Assembly (NCBI GenBank): GCA_018971525.1
Contig: JAGXAR010000003.1
Location: forward strand, 47,976 to 111,975
Length of the DNA: 64,000 nt
Source of the DNA: Nitrospirota bacterium
GTDB taxonomy: Bacteria; Nitrospirota; Nitrospiria; Nitrospirales; Nitrospiraceae
Reading direction: 5' to 3'
This document shows, in pieces, positions 51,986 to 61,161 of the stretch. The notes beneath the pieces are model-generated. The model was not told the origin of the DNA. It saw only the letters and a list, made by a program, of their open reading frames with translations, and did not search any database. Both the position numbers and the translations under genes were made by a program. How positions within the stretch are numbered: the stretch's first letter is position 1; each line of letters begins with the position of its first letter.

Positions 51986-52555
51986 GTGCAAAGCCGGCTT
52001 GAAAAAAGATGTGGTGACCGTGAACTGTTTTGGGCAGTGCCGGCACTGGCGGGATTGATCGTCTTCGGGTTCACGACATGGGCCGGTGCCGCACCGGTCG
52101 GTCCGAGCGACTGGGAACTCGCCACCGTTATAGCCGGCAAAGACACCGGCTCTGAAGTCGAGAAAAAGCTCGGCAGGACGGCCTGCCTGATGCCGAACGC
52201 CACCGGCGACACGATTTCCTATCTCTACAACATCGCCGGCCAAAAGGGACCCTACTATCTCCGTCTCGACGTCAATGGCCACGTCGACGCCATGACAGTT
52301 TCTCAAGACCCTCCGATTGCAGGCGTGTGCTACGCCCCTGTCCATGTATCGCTCTCCGCCAAGACGGGAAAGGGCATCGAACTGGGCGCCACGATCGACG
52401 AAGTGGTGAAGCTGTATGGCGAGCCGACCGAGCGCTTTGCGGTGGGACCGATGGCCCGCTACCGGTACGTTGCGATGTATCACCAGTCGTTCGAGTGGGA
52501 TCTCGTCTTCCGGAACGGTCGCCTCGTTGAATGGACCGTCGCGACGTACGAGTAG
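51986..52555 (+). CDS. Exported protein of unknown function
   Basis: A 189-residue protein from GTG 51986, ribosome box GAGAGGAGGA. A signal peptide (LFWAVPALAGLIVFGFTTWA, then GAAPV) leads into about 150 residues with GPYYLRLDVNGHVDAM and two later segments, LGATIDEVVKLYGEPTERF and YHQSFEWDLVFRNGRL. The second half resembles the small domain (IG.s..eV...yG.P) found in SmpA-like or exported repeat proteins. An AT-rich TATAAT at 51945-51950 may be its -10. Location is the periplasm or outer membrane. Confidence 0.75.
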   Translation: MQSRLEKRCGDRELFWAVPALAGLIVFGFTTWAGAAPVGPSDWELATVIAGKDTGSEVEKKLGRTACLMPNATGDTISYLYNIAGQKGPYYLRLDVNGHVDAMTVSQDPPIAGVCYAPVHVSLSAKTGKGIELGATIDEVVKLYGEPTERFAVGPMARYRYVAMYHQSFEWDLVFRNGRLVEWTVATYE

Positions 52556-52558
52556 CAC

Positions 52559-53080
52559 TCAGTAATCCTGTCGATATCGATACCGCATCAAGACGGCTTC
52601 CGCCCTCCGCTGTGCAGGTGCCATGGCGGGTAGATCCGCATAATTATGCACCACGTCGGCGGCAATCCCCTCTCCCATTGCCAGACTTCCCTGCTTGATG
52701 TACTCTTCCGCGACATCCATCAGCACATTGGTGCGCTGCTCCAGCGACGGTATCAGGCCGGCAGGAAGAGGCAGATTGGCGGATCGATAGCTGCGGTACA
52801 AATCGAATCCGTGGTCGAGGTATTCACGAACCGCCGTTTCGTAACCCTTAAGCAGTTCTATTGACATATCCTGTTGATATTGATTTTGCTTAACCTGTAC
52901 GCTGCCTTTTATGGCGTCATCTTTACGCTGCCAGTTCGCCAATCCTTCCGGCGTGCGCAACGTCTCCGCAACCAAGTCCGTCGACGGGCCGTGCACACAT
53001 CCTCCCGTCGACAAGGCGACGTTGGCACACATGATACTGATTACAACGAATATGTGCCGGTACAACTGTACAGTGATCAT
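52559..53080 (-). CDS. Putative lipoprotein, unknown function
   Basis: A 173-residue protein with an N-terminal hydrophobic stretch ending in LSTGGC, a near-lipobox with Cys at residue 28. The mature part is helical: KQNQYQQDMSIELLKGYETA, EQRTNVLMDVAEEYIKQG. I recognise no family. It is convergent with the exported-protein gene (3 bp between stops) and divergent from the porin cluster, suggesting an outer-membrane role. Confidence 0.65.
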   Translation of the reverse strand: MITVQLYRHIFVVISIMCANVALSTGGCVHGPSTDLVAETLRTPEGLANWQRKDDAIKGSVQVKQNQYQQDMSIELLKGYETAVREYLDHGFDLYRSYRSANLPLPAGLIPSLEQRTNVLMDVAEEYIKQGSLAMGEGIAADVVHNYADLPAMAPAQRRAEAVLMRYRYRQDY

Positions 53081-53110
53081 GACTTCCTCCCGTTATGAGG
53101 CCAACTGCAT

Positions 53111-54868
53111 ATGAACTTTCGCCCAAGACATTTTCAACCACCAATTGTTTCACTCACGGCAGTCCTTGCCCTGTGGATCGTGCTGGTCTCTCTCCAACGT
53201 CCCATTGAGGCTCAAGCCGTCGAACCCTACTTCGGCTACTACGATGAAGTGCCGCCCATCGATCAAAGCGAAATCGATGCGGTGCAAGAGCGGACGCGTG
53301 AAGCACGCAAGCGTCTGAAACAATCCACCCTTTCGAAAGCTGAACAATCCGATGTGCCGGAACCACCCCCACTTCCCCTTCCGCCTCCGACCAAAGACGA
53401 GCGAGATGGCGGGCCGCCGATCGACTTCCGAGAAGTTGATGAAATGCGAAAAGCGTTCCAAGAGATGCAGGGACAAGTGACCAAGGAAGAAGCTCTGTCT
53501 TCTGCTCCGCGCGCTCCATCTGAACGCGTTCCCTCCCCACCACCTACAGGTGACAAAAAAGAGCTTGAACAAGAATTGAGTTCGCTCGCGCAACGGCTCA
53601 ACGCGCTGGAACGCGTACTGGTGGGAACCGAAGAGCGTCCGGGGCTCGCAGGCCTTATTGGGGGATGGACACGCCACAATGGCTTCTTCCTCATGTCGAG
53701 CGGTGGCGACTTTTTTCTCCGACTGCCCGTGTTAATTCAAACCGACTATCGGTCATTCCCTACCGGTCAAGACGGAACGGACCCGGGGGTCCGGCCGAGC
53801 ACGTTCATCCTACAACGAGTGCGCCCCATGATCCACTTCCGTTTATGGCGCTATTTCCGCGGCTTTATGACGCCCGATTTGGGCAACGGTTTTTCAAGCA
53901 ATCCTAACGTGCAAGGCCGCGTGCAAACTCCCGATGCGTTCGGCGAATGGGATTACTTCTCCGGCTTCCGGATTCGCCTGGGAAAGTTCAAGAGTCCCCT
54001 CGGACTGGAAATGCTCCAAGCGACACAGAACTTGAGTTTCATGGAACGGTCCCTCACACGGAATTTGTTGCCCAATCGCGACCTGGGCGCCATGATCTGG
54101 GGCATGTTCAATCACGGCCTATTGGAGTACCAGGTGGGAGTCTTTAACGGCGTGCCCAACGCAAATTTCTATACAGAGAGCGCCGCGACCACCAGCGGTA
54201 AGACGATGGAGGCCCGTGTGTTTGCTCGGCCCTTCCTGGATAGTTCCATCGAGGTATTCCGAGGATTCGGAGTCGGCACTGGATTCAGTTTTGGTTCTGT
54301 CCGCAACAACAATGGTCAGGATCCGATGCAGACCGAAACGTTCAGCTACACATTTTTCCAATACCAATCAAACGTCACGGGCGATGGAGATCGGACGAGA
54401 ATCTCGCCCCAGGCCGCGTGGTATTACAAGCGCCTCGGACTGCTTGGTCAGTACGTCCGGAGCACCCAGCATCTCTCTGTTAATGGCACCGGCCCTGATC
54501 GCCGCACCACGCACGAAGCTTGGTCGGGACAAGCGTCATTCTTTCTGACCGAGGATACCTCGACGTTCGGGCACGTCGAACCCCGTCAGCCGGTGAATCC
54601 CTCGAAGGGTCAATGGGGCGCGTTGGAACTAGCCGTCCGCTACGCCCAGCTCAACATCGATCCGGACACCTACACGTTCGGTCTGGCAGACCCCGCCGTC
54701 AATGTCCTGCGGGCCAAGAGTACCACTATAGGATTGAACTGGTATCTCAACAGCAACTTCCGTCTCAGCAGCAATTTTGTGCATACCGATTTCACCGGCG
54801 CCACACCGGCCTATCGGGCAGCCAATCATGAAGACGGCCTGATGTTCCGCGCGCAAATGGTGTTCTGA
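53111..54868 (+). CDS. Phosphate-selective-type porin 1
   Basis: A 585-residue outer-membrane protein. A signal peptide (LTAVLALWIVLVSLQRPIEA) leads to a long Pro/Glu-rich periplasmic region with a heptad segment (ELEQELSSLAQRLNALERVL, about 155-175), then a 16-strand-type barrel of the OprO/OprP family (FFLRLPVLIQTDYRSFP, LQRVRPMIHFRLWRYFRG, GKFKSPLGLEMLQ) ending in a terminal Phe. It is the first and longest of three tandem porins. Anion or phosphate passage is suggested by the family; the substrate is not visible. Confidence 0.9.
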   Translation: MNFRPRHFQPPIVSLTAVLALWIVLVSLQRPIEAQAVEPYFGYYDEVPPIDQSEIDAVQERTREARKRLKQSTLSKAEQSDVPEPPPLPLPPPTKDERDGGPPIDFREVDEMRKAFQEMQGQVTKEEALSSAPRAPSERVPSPPPTGDKKELEQELSSLAQRLNALERVLVGTEERPGLAGLIGGWTRHNGFFLMSSGGDFFLRLPVLIQTDYRSFPTGQDGTDPGVRPSTFILQRVRPMIHFRLWRYFRGFMTPDLGNGFSSNPNVQGRVQTPDAFGEWDYFSGFRIRLGKFKSPLGLEMLQATQNLSFMERSLTRNLLPNRDLGAMIWGMFNHGLLEYQVGVFNGVPNANFYTESAATTSGKTMEARVFARPFLDSSIEVFRGFGVGTGFSFGSVRNNNGQDPMQTETFSYTFFQYQSNVTGDGDRTRISPQAAWYYKRLGLLGQYVRSTQHLSVNGTGPDRRTTHEAWSGQASFFLTEDTSTFGHVEPRQPVNPSKGQWGALELAVRYAQLNIDPDTYTFGLADPAVNVLRAKSTTIGLNWYLNSNFRLSSNFVHTDFTGATPAYRAANHEDGLMFRAQMVF

Positions 54869-54871
54869 CCC

Positions 54872-56326
54872 GTGGTGATTATTGGATCATTACTCGTCAT
54901 GCTCATGCTTGAGGGAATGTGCACAGCTGCCGAGCCGACCCCCGGTGATCCGTTAGCGGCCGAGCGAGAAATGCCGCCCGATACAGTGCCTCCCGAGCAG
55001 CCGGCAGGGCCGCAGCCCTTGTCAAAGGCACGGCAACAACTCCGCGAAATGGATCGCCGTCTGAACGTACTCGAAAATCTGATGGTCGGACGTGGCCATG
55101 GACGCGGAGTGATGGAGCGAGGCCTGGGCTGGTCGCCAGAGCACGAGGAGCGGGGTTTTGCGTTGTATTCCACCGACGGCAGGTATCGCCTTCACTTAAA
55201 TGGCGGTATCCAGACGCAATACAACGCGTTCCCTCGATCGCGATCCAGCCAAGACCCGGGCACTGCACCGGATGGGTTTGAATTCCGCCGGGTGCGACCC
55301 ATTCTGGATTTTCGAATCGCGAACTACCTCCGTGGCCAGATTATGCCGGACTTGGCCCCAAGGCGACGGAGCGAACTGTACAACGCCTTTGTGGATTGGG
55401 ACTATTACGAATGGGCGCGCGTTCGGATAGGGTTATTCAAACCGGCGCTGAGCTTGGAGAAGCTCCAGGGCGAATTCGACCTCATTTTCGCCGAGCGGTC
55501 ACTGGTTCAGAATTTCGTCCCGTTCCGGGACTTTGGCGTGCAGCTCACCGGCTCGGGGTTCCAACGACACATCCGCTACGATTTGGGTGTGTTTAATGGA
55601 TCACCACAGGCGATCGGACCCGCCAACTTTGGGGCTCCCTCAACTGACAACAACAAACATCTTCTCGTGCGCCTCATGGCGACTCCTTTTCTACTCCGGG
55701 GCCCGCGGGCCCTGCGGCAGCTACAAATCGGGGTCGGAGTCATGTATGGAGCCTTTAGCAATACGGCTGGGCAGCAGCCGATGCTGACTATGGGGCAGGA
55801 TCGGACTATTTTCCAATACCGGGACACCGTCACGGGGGATGGCTTTCATACGCGCGTTGTCCCACAAATGATGTGGTTCTGGGGGCGCCTCGGGGTTACC
55901 TCCCTCTTCGTCCACACATGGGAGCCGAAGCGGGATATGGTGACCGGAAATTCAGCCGTGCTGCAACATGAAGCCTTTGTGGTGCAGGGCCAGTTTCTAC
56001 TCACGGACGATGAAGCTTCATACAATCGAGTGACGCCTAAACATCCGTTTGATCTGACGAAGCCTGGAGCCTGGGGAGCCTGGGAGTTGGCAGCCCGGTA
56101 CTCACAACAGCGCCTGGACCCGGAAGTGTTTGCGCTAAATTTTTCTGATTCAACGCAGTTCGCACAGATGACTAAAGCGTTCAGCGCGGCTCTGAACTGG
56201 TACCTCAATCGAGAACTCCGTTTGCAGTGCATTTGGGAGCATTCTGACTTCAAGGGAGCGAATTCGAGTTATTCGGCATCCGGTACCGATGACGTAGTTA
56301 TTTCGAGGTTCACGATTCTGTACTGA
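54872..56326 (+). CDS. Phosphate-selective-type porin 2
   Basis: A 484-residue porin from GTG 54872, only 3 bp after the stop of porin 1, so likely translated by coupling. A signal peptide (IIGSLLVMLMLEGMCTAA) is followed by a short coiled coil (QQLREMDRRLNVLENLMVG), the conserved GHGRGVMERGLGWSPE linker, and a barrel (RLHLNGGIQTQYNAF, FRRVRPILDFRIANYLRGQI, FAERSLVQNFVPFRDFGV). The C-terminus is Tyr. It is closely related to porin 3, less so to porin 1. Confidence 0.9.
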   Translation: MVIIGSLLVMLMLEGMCTAAEPTPGDPLAAEREMPPDTVPPEQPAGPQPLSKARQQLREMDRRLNVLENLMVGRGHGRGVMERGLGWSPEHEERGFALYSTDGRYRLHLNGGIQTQYNAFPRSRSSQDPGTAPDGFEFRRVRPILDFRIANYLRGQIMPDLAPRRRSELYNAFVDWDYYEWARVRIGLFKPALSLEKLQGEFDLIFAERSLVQNFVPFRDFGVQLTGSGFQRHIRYDLGVFNGSPQAIGPANFGAPSTDNNKHLLVRLMATPFLLRGPRALRQLQIGVGVMYGAFSNTAGQQPMLTMGQDRTIFQYRDTVTGDGFHTRVVPQMMWFWGRLGVTSLFVHTWEPKRDMVTGNSAVLQHEAFVVQGQFLLTDDEASYNRVTPKHPFDLTKPGAWGAWELAARYSQQRLDPEVFALNFSDSTQFAQMTKAFSAALNWYLNRELRLQCIWEHSDFKGANSSYSASGTDDVVISRFTILY

Positions 56327-56410
56327 TGGCGGAGCCACCCGCTCCGGTTCAGTGGCTCCCTTTGTGAAATTTGATGAAGAAGGACTCTACAGAGACGATC
56401 ACGACCAGCC

Positions 56411-56568
56411 GGGCCAAAAGCATCACGGTCGGATTGAACTGGTACCTCAACAGCAATGTCCGTCTCAGCAGCAATTTTGTGCAGACCGATTTCACCGGCG
56501 CGATGCCATGTTACCGGGCAGCCAAACATGAAGACGGCCTGATGTTCCGTGCACTAGTGATGTTCTAA
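56411..56568 (+). pseudogene. Remnant of a second porin-1 copy
   Basis: The 3'-terminal 52 codons of a porin 1 paralogue: SRAKSITVGLNWYLNSNVRL, SSNFVQTDFTGAMPCYRAAK and HEDGLMFRALVMF-stop align residue by residue with the end of porin 1. The frame is open from 56371 but the rest of the barrel is missing. It sits between porins 2 and 3 exactly where a second porin 1 would stand if a porin1-porin2 pair had been duplicated in tandem and then mostly deleted. Confidence 0.9.
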
Positions 56569-56570
56569 TC

Positions 56571-58043
56571 GTGACGATCTTCAGGCTGATCATGTTCGCC
56601 GCTCTGTGCTGGGCCACGCCTCCTTCGTGGGCAGCTGAACTATCCGAGCCCGAACAGGACGCTACCGTTCCCTCGGCGCCTGCGGCGGATACTCCGATCG
56701 AGAGCACTCCACTGCCATCGCTCCCGCAGAAGCCCCGTCAACAATTGAGAGAATTGGATCGGCGGCTCAGCGTCCTCGAATCTGTGGTCGTCGGTCGAGG
56801 CCATGGCCGCGGTGTAATGGAGCGGGGCCTCGGCTGGTCGCCGGAAATCAAAGAGCGCGGGTTTGCACTCTATTCCAATGACGGCCTCTTTCGCTTGCAC
56901 TTGAACGGCGGCGTCCAGGCCGACTATCACGGCTATCCCGGCACTCACTCGCTCAACGATCCGGGAACGGAACCATCCGGGTTTGTGCTGCGCCGCTTGC
57001 GGCCTATCCTCGACTTTCGTATCGCCCAATACTTCCGTGGCCAGATCATGCCCGATCTGGCGCCGCGCAAACGTAGTGAGCTGTTCAACGCGTTCATCGA
57101 TTGGGACCGATTTGAATGGGCCCGCGTCCGAGTCGGCCAATTCAAACCTGTCATGAGCATTGAAAACCAACAAGGCGAATTCGACCTGGTTTTCGCGGAG
57201 CGATCGCTGGTTCAGAACTTCGCGCTGCGACGCGACTTCGGCGTGCAAGTGACGGGACGAGTCCTCAATCGTGCCGTGCGCTACGATCTGGGCGTCTTCA
57301 ACAGCAACAACGGCGCCGTCGGCAGCTCAAGCGTGCCCGATACCTCCAGCGATAACAATAAACTGGGCATGGCACGTCTGATGTACACGCCTTTCCTCCT
57401 CGCCGGGCCGAAAGCGCTGAGACAGTTAGACCTGGGTGTGGCCGCGATGTATGGAGGCTGCCGGGAATCGGTCTGTCAGCAGCCGATGCTCACGATGGGC
57501 CAGGACCACACCATCTTTCAATATAATGGTAGCGTGACCGGCAACGGCGACCACACCTGGCTCTTGCCGCAGATGTCCTGGTTCTGGGGTCGCATGGGCA
57601 TGATGTCGACTTTGGTGCATACGTGGGAACATAAAATTGATCGAGCGACCGGCGCCGCCGCCCAACTCCAACATCAAGCGTGGATGGTGCAGGGCGAACT
57701 CGCGCTCACGGACGACGAGCCGGCTTTTAACCGCGTCACGCCCAAGCGTCCGTTCGACGGAACATGGGAGTCCTTCTCGCGCGGCCACTGGGGCGCCTGG
57801 ACCATCGGAGCGCGCTATTCCGAACAAACATTGGATGCGGACACCTTCCGTCTCAATTTTGGCGATGCAACCCAATATGCCAGAACGGCGAAAGGTTACA
57901 GCGTGGCACTGAATTGGTACGCCAGCCGTGAATTCCGATTTCAAAATATGTGGGAGCATACGGACTTCAAAGGCGCAAATGGCACATACGCTGCCGCAGG
58001 CAAGGCCGACATGTTGATTTTCCGCATGACACTCATTTATTGA
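56571..58043 (+). CDS. Phosphate-selective-type porin 3
   Basis: A 490-residue porin from GTG 56571, 2 bp after the stop of the porin-1 remnant, mirroring the porin 1 to porin 2 junction. It has a signal peptide (IFRLIMFAALCWATPPSWA), QQLRELDRRLSVLESVVVG, GHGRGVMERGLGWSPE and a barrel with the same blocks as porin 2 (RLRPILDFRIAQYFRGQIM, FAERSLVQNFALRRDFGV) ending in LIY. It is clearly the duplicate of porin 2. The two differ in surface-loop regions, so permeability may differ. Confidence 0.9.
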   Translation: MTIFRLIMFAALCWATPPSWAAELSEPEQDATVPSAPAADTPIESTPLPSLPQKPRQQLRELDRRLSVLESVVVGRGHGRGVMERGLGWSPEIKERGFALYSNDGLFRLHLNGGVQADYHGYPGTHSLNDPGTEPSGFVLRRLRPILDFRIAQYFRGQIMPDLAPRKRSELFNAFIDWDRFEWARVRVGQFKPVMSIENQQGEFDLVFAERSLVQNFALRRDFGVQVTGRVLNRAVRYDLGVFNSNNGAVGSSSVPDTSSDNNKLGMARLMYTPFLLAGPKALRQLDLGVAAMYGGCRESVCQQPMLTMGQDHTIFQYNGSVTGNGDHTWLLPQMSWFWGRMGMMSTLVHTWEHKIDRATGAAAQLQHQAWMVQGELALTDDEPAFNRVTPKRPFDGTWESFSRGHWGAWTIGARYSEQTLDADTFRLNFGDATQYARTAKGYSVALNWYASREFRFQNMWEHTDFKGANGTYAAAGKADMLIFRMTLIY

Positions 58044-58654
58044 ACGACTGGCTGCTGAAACGTCGCGCGCGCGCGCGAGCTAGTTCGCACAGTGCGAAAC
58101 GTCACAAGTTCGTGAGCCGAACATAGTCACACGACGGTCTTCAGGCCGGCAATCGAGTGTTCCTCGTGGGCGTGCCGCAGGAAGACGGGAGAATTCGAAG
58201 AGGACTCGTGACCGGTCTTTCCCTTCCACCGTGAGACCTGAAATTGATTCAGACTGACATTCCCTCCCCGACGAATAACGCCGGCAATGCTCTCGTCCAC
58301 ATAGAGAGCACTTGATTGGTGTCGTCACCGTAGCGCTAGCCGGAATCCGCAGCATGGCCTCTGCCATCGCCTTCAATATCGCAGGAGTTCTTCTGGTCCC
58401 GTGTCTACGGGATTGTTAGCCTGAAGATCCAGCAATCGGGCGATACGTTCGCCTTCGTGGCTTCCCTTATGAATGCACCAGAATTGGCGGGCGGAAGGAC
58501 TAGGATTCGTAGGTGTGCCTAGATGTTGAGCGGATACCGTGGTCCTCTATTCGAACTCTTATCTGACCTGTCCTCCGGGTCACGTTTCCCGCGCATCACA
58601 CGCAGATTTCACACAACATGATGACGATGCGTCGACACGCCTGGGCTTAGATCC
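58044..58654. other. Intergenic stretch of about 610 bp with simple repeat
   Basis: No gene is seen; short frames such as 58080-58376 look random. It contains a (CG)7 tract at 58064-58077, a partial match to the left end of the MITE-like elements (GGCTGCTGAAAC near 58050), and the palindrome at 58084-58098. Confidence 0.45.
58084..58098. promoter_or_regulatory. Palindrome matching the 51.8-kb operator candidate
   Basis: TTCGCAC-A-GTGCGAA is a perfect 15-bp palindrome, 41 bp after the stop of porin 3. Thirteen of its bases are identical to 51817-51829. It may be a second site for the same regulator, or a spacer hairpin. Confidence 0.4.
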
Positions 58655-59265
58655 TCATTGAAGCCTGATCACCAAGACACCATCCCTGAGGGACACAAGC
58701 ACTGATGTCACCTGCGGATCAGCTGTGACCACTCGATCCAGTTCTTAAATAGCAGCCGTTTTCTCATCCTGCGGGGGGTGTTTGAGCCTATGTTCATCAT
58801 AGAACACATTGTCGATCAAGGTGATCTTCTTCAAGCGACAGCAGATATTTTTGCATGACGATAGTAGTTCACGTAATTGATCATGTCCGCATCGATAAAG
58901 ACGAGATCGAACGGACCGCTTAATTCTCTTATCGTCTTGAGCGCTGACCCCACGTGAATCGAGATTTTCTTGCCGTGAGGCGACCTCGCGAAATACTGAC
59001 GGGCCAGTGCCGCCGATTCTTCGTGGATTTCGCAGGTCGTTACGCTCCCACCCTCAGGAATTGCCTCCGTAATAGCGCGTGCACTGTACTCGGTGAGTAT
59101 GTCGATCTTCAGGACCTTCTTTGTCTGGACGAACTCCGTTATCACCATCAAAACGTACCTTCGAGGGGCGGCGAAGAGTACATGCCGGATTACGCGGCTG
59201 ATTGGCATCCCCTTGGGGAAGTCCAGAGCATCAGCAAAGTTGTTCCATCGAGGATTCAGATACAG
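58655..59265 (-). pseudogene. Broken SAM-dependent O-methyltransferase (CCoAOMT-like)
   Basis: Minus-strand reading from about 59265 gives NFADALDFPKGMPISR, a degenerate motif I region (KVLKIDILTEYSARAI for VLEIGTFTGYSA), TTCEIHEESAALARQYF and PFDLVFIDADMINYVNYY. After a frameshift near 58840 it gives KITLIDNVFYDEHRLK, with a TAA near 58750 and then ADPQVTSVLVSLRDGV to the stop at 58655. This follows the whole length of caffeoyl-CoA/catechol-type O-methyltransferases. One frameshift and one stop inactivate it. Confidence 0.82.
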
Positions 59266-59280
59266 TGAGTTTTGATCGGC

Positions 59281-59514
59281 CTAAAAGGTCAGCGTGTGGT
59301 TACTGTAGCATTGGCACATCGTTCGGAACTCTTGATCGCCATAACGAAGTGCCGTGAATCCGCCTTGGACGCCAATCACTCCATTGTCAGGAGCAAACGT
59401 TCGTCGGCTGAATGCCACGTCGAAGCTGAACGGCCGGATGGGGAGCCATTGGAGGAGTGTGTCTTGAACGGTGACCGGTGAGGTGAGTGTGGAGACCATT
59501 AGGCAGAGGCCCAT
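59281..59514 (-). CDS. Uncertain small ORF, possible porin C-terminal remnant
   Basis: A 77-residue frame without a clear ribosome site. LPIRPFSFDVAFSRRTF and the final SNHTLTF with terminal Phe look like the last beta strands of an outer-membrane barrel. The short N-terminus (LCLMVSTLTSPV) is mildly hydrophobic. It may be the tail of a lost porin gene or chance. Confidence 0.25.
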   Translation of the reverse strand: MGLCLMVSTLTSPVTVQDTLLQWLPIRPFSFDVAFSRRTFAPDNGVIGVQGGFTALRYGDQEFRTMCQCYSNHTLTF

Positions 59515-59612
59515 AACCGTGAGATAGCGCGGGAGGCGGTGGGCCCGACATGGTTGGGCACATGTCCGTCGATGTTTGATGCTGTGCTGTGAAAGCTATT
59601 CGAGGCCGGTTC

Positions 59613-59984
59613 CTACTTCGCGGACGCGCTTGTCCTGGTAGGGGGAGGGGCTGTGATGCATGATTGCATAACTTCGACCCGGCAGGAAAGGGCTGTCCCT
59701 ATCGTCGTATGAACGACCGTGAGAAGGTCGTGCTCGGAGGTCTTCCCTACCACGACATCGATAAGCAGATGTCCTGGGACGCTGTTGCCATCCACGGCGA
59801 AGACTCCATCGGTTTTCCGCAAGGCGGCTTCGAGAGTCAGTTGCACCTGACCACAGTTTGATCCTGTCACCATGAGGGCGATACGCTCTTTCGGTGCCCC
59901 AGCGGAAGCAGGGGAGTGGGGTAGGAACGCGCCCGTGAAGATGGCCATGAGAAGCGAGAAGCCTGATAATACGCCGTTCAACAT
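59613..59984 (-). CDS. Exported heavy-metal-associated-domain-like protein
   Basis: A 123-residue protein with a signal peptide (FSLLMAIFTGAFLPHSPASA). The mature part resembles a ferredoxin-fold HMA domain: LMVTGSNCGQVQLTLEAALR, then GVFAVDGNSVPGHLLIDVVV. The usual CxxC is reduced to one Cys (SNCGQ). It could bind copper in the periplasm, which fits its place 96 bp downstream of the copper enzyme NirK on the same strand. A strong hairpin in between suggests separate or reduced transcription. The link to copper delivery is inferred. Confidence 0.65.
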   Translation of the reverse strand: MLNGVLSGFSLLMAIFTGAFLPHSPASAGAPKERIALMVTGSNCGQVQLTLEAALRKTDGVFAVDGNSVPGHLLIDVVVGKTSEHDLLTVVHTTIGTALSCRVEVMQSCITAPPPTRTSASAK

Positions 59985-60035
59985 GACCCTGTACTCTCGA
60001 GTGTCACGCTCACCGCACTCTCAATCGAAGGGAGC

Positions 60036-60066
60036 GACCGGCCGACTCTGAGAGAGTCGGCCGGTC
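60036..60066 (-). terminator. Strong hairpin downstream of nirK
   Basis: GACCGGCCGACTCT-N3-AGAGTCGGCCGGTC is a perfect 14-bp stem with a 3-nt loop, starting 14 bp after the nirK stop. No T-run follows in the minus direction, so it may stop transcription with help from Rho or protect the nirK mRNA 3' end. Confidence 0.65.
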
Positions 60067-60079
60067 CCGTGTCTGCCCG

Positions 60080-61060
60080 TTACTGCACCGGTACAGGGGT
60101 AATCTCGGTCTGAGGCGTTGTCACCTTCCAGGGCACCATCGGCATGAGGGGCGCCGGCTTGGCATCGGGGCCTACCAGCAACACCGCAATCGCGCCACGC
60201 AGTGCACCGGTGAGCGAGTGTGTGACCAGCGGGTAGGCTCCGGCCGATTCAACCACGACATCGAACGTTGCGGCGCTGCCTGGTCCAACAACATAGGTCT
60301 GGACGCCGGTGAGCTTATTGGTGGGATTGCCGCTCTCGTAGACGTTGTCCCAGATTTCTCCGATGGGATGGAACGACGAGAACTCATTCGGGCCGGCGTT
60401 CACAAAATAAATCCTGACGCGCTCGCCCGGCTTCGCATCCAACTTGCCGCCGCCGGTGACGAACGGGTGGTATTTGAAGATCCCGCCGTTGAAGAGGACA
60501 TTGTCGTACTTGCGATCGAACATCGCTTGCACATCGTTCGGGTTCTTGAAGAACTCCGACTGCACGAGGACGTATTCGCGATCGGCTTTCGGCCAGGCTT
60601 TCGCATTCTTGGGATCGACGATGATGGCACCGAACATGCCTCGGGCGACATGTTGGATCATCGGAGGCGCTCCGCAATGGTAGAAGAAAATCCCCGGCTT
60701 TTTGGCCACAAACGTGAAGCTGATGGTTTCGCCGGCATTGATGGCCCGATAGTTTTTCAGGAAGTCGATTTCTGCCGCATGGAAATCCATCGCATGCGGA
60801 TTCTTGTTCGTGGCTGGATTGGTTAAGGTGAAATTGATTGTGTCGCCCTCTGTCACGCGCACGACCGGTCCGGGGACTGTGCCGTTGAAGGTCCAGGCAG
60901 CGTACTTTTCTCCGTTTCCTTCAATGACGACATCGGTCTCGACTGCCGTCATGGCCACGTCATGGGTCTTGGCCCAGGCTGGTGACGACAGGGCTAGGCT
61001 TCCAGCGAGGAAGCCCGTGAGTAGGGCGAAGGCGCCGAATCTTCCGTCTGATATACGCAT
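60080..61060 (-). CDS. nirK: Copper-containing nitrite reductase
   Basis: A 326-residue periplasmic two-cupredoxin enzyme. A signal peptide (FALLTGFLAGSLALSSPAWA) precedes the domains. Copper ligands are readable: HAMDFHAAE (type 1 and type 2 His plus the catalytic Asp), YHCGAPPMIQHVARGMFG (Cys, His, Met and type 2 His), SSFHPIGEIWDN and THSLTGALRGA. It reduces nitrite to nitric oxide. In a nitrite oxidiser the role may be redox balancing or NO signalling. A Crp/Fnr-type site lies upstream, and the regulator gene is the next one upstream. Confidence 0.95.
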   Translation of the reverse strand: MRISDGRFGAFALLTGFLAGSLALSSPAWAKTHDVAMTAVETDVVIEGNGEKYAAWTFNGTVPGPVVRVTEGDTINFTLTNPATNKNPHAMDFHAAEIDFLKNYRAINAGETISFTFVAKKPGIFFYHCGAPPMIQHVARGMFGAIIVDPKNAKAWPKADREYVLVQSEFFKNPNDVQAMFDRKYDNVLFNGGIFKYHPFVTGGGKLDAKPGERVRIYFVNAGPNEFSSFHPIGEIWDNVYESGNPTNKLTGVQTYVVGPGSAATFDVVVESAGAYPLVTHSLTGALRGAIAVLLVGPDAKPAPLMPMVPWKVTTPQTEITPVPVQ

Positions 61061-61161
61061 GGTCTCTCTGCTCCTCTTGTTATGGTTGGGCGGTTCTGTG
61101 ATCGCTCGGACACACAGCTCTGATGAGATCAGGACTGCGAAGGCTACACATTAACGATGTC

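Noticed and set aside
58064..58077. (CG)7 tract as a functional Z-DNA element
   Set aside because: Fourteen bases of simple repeat in GC-rich DNA do not support a specific function.
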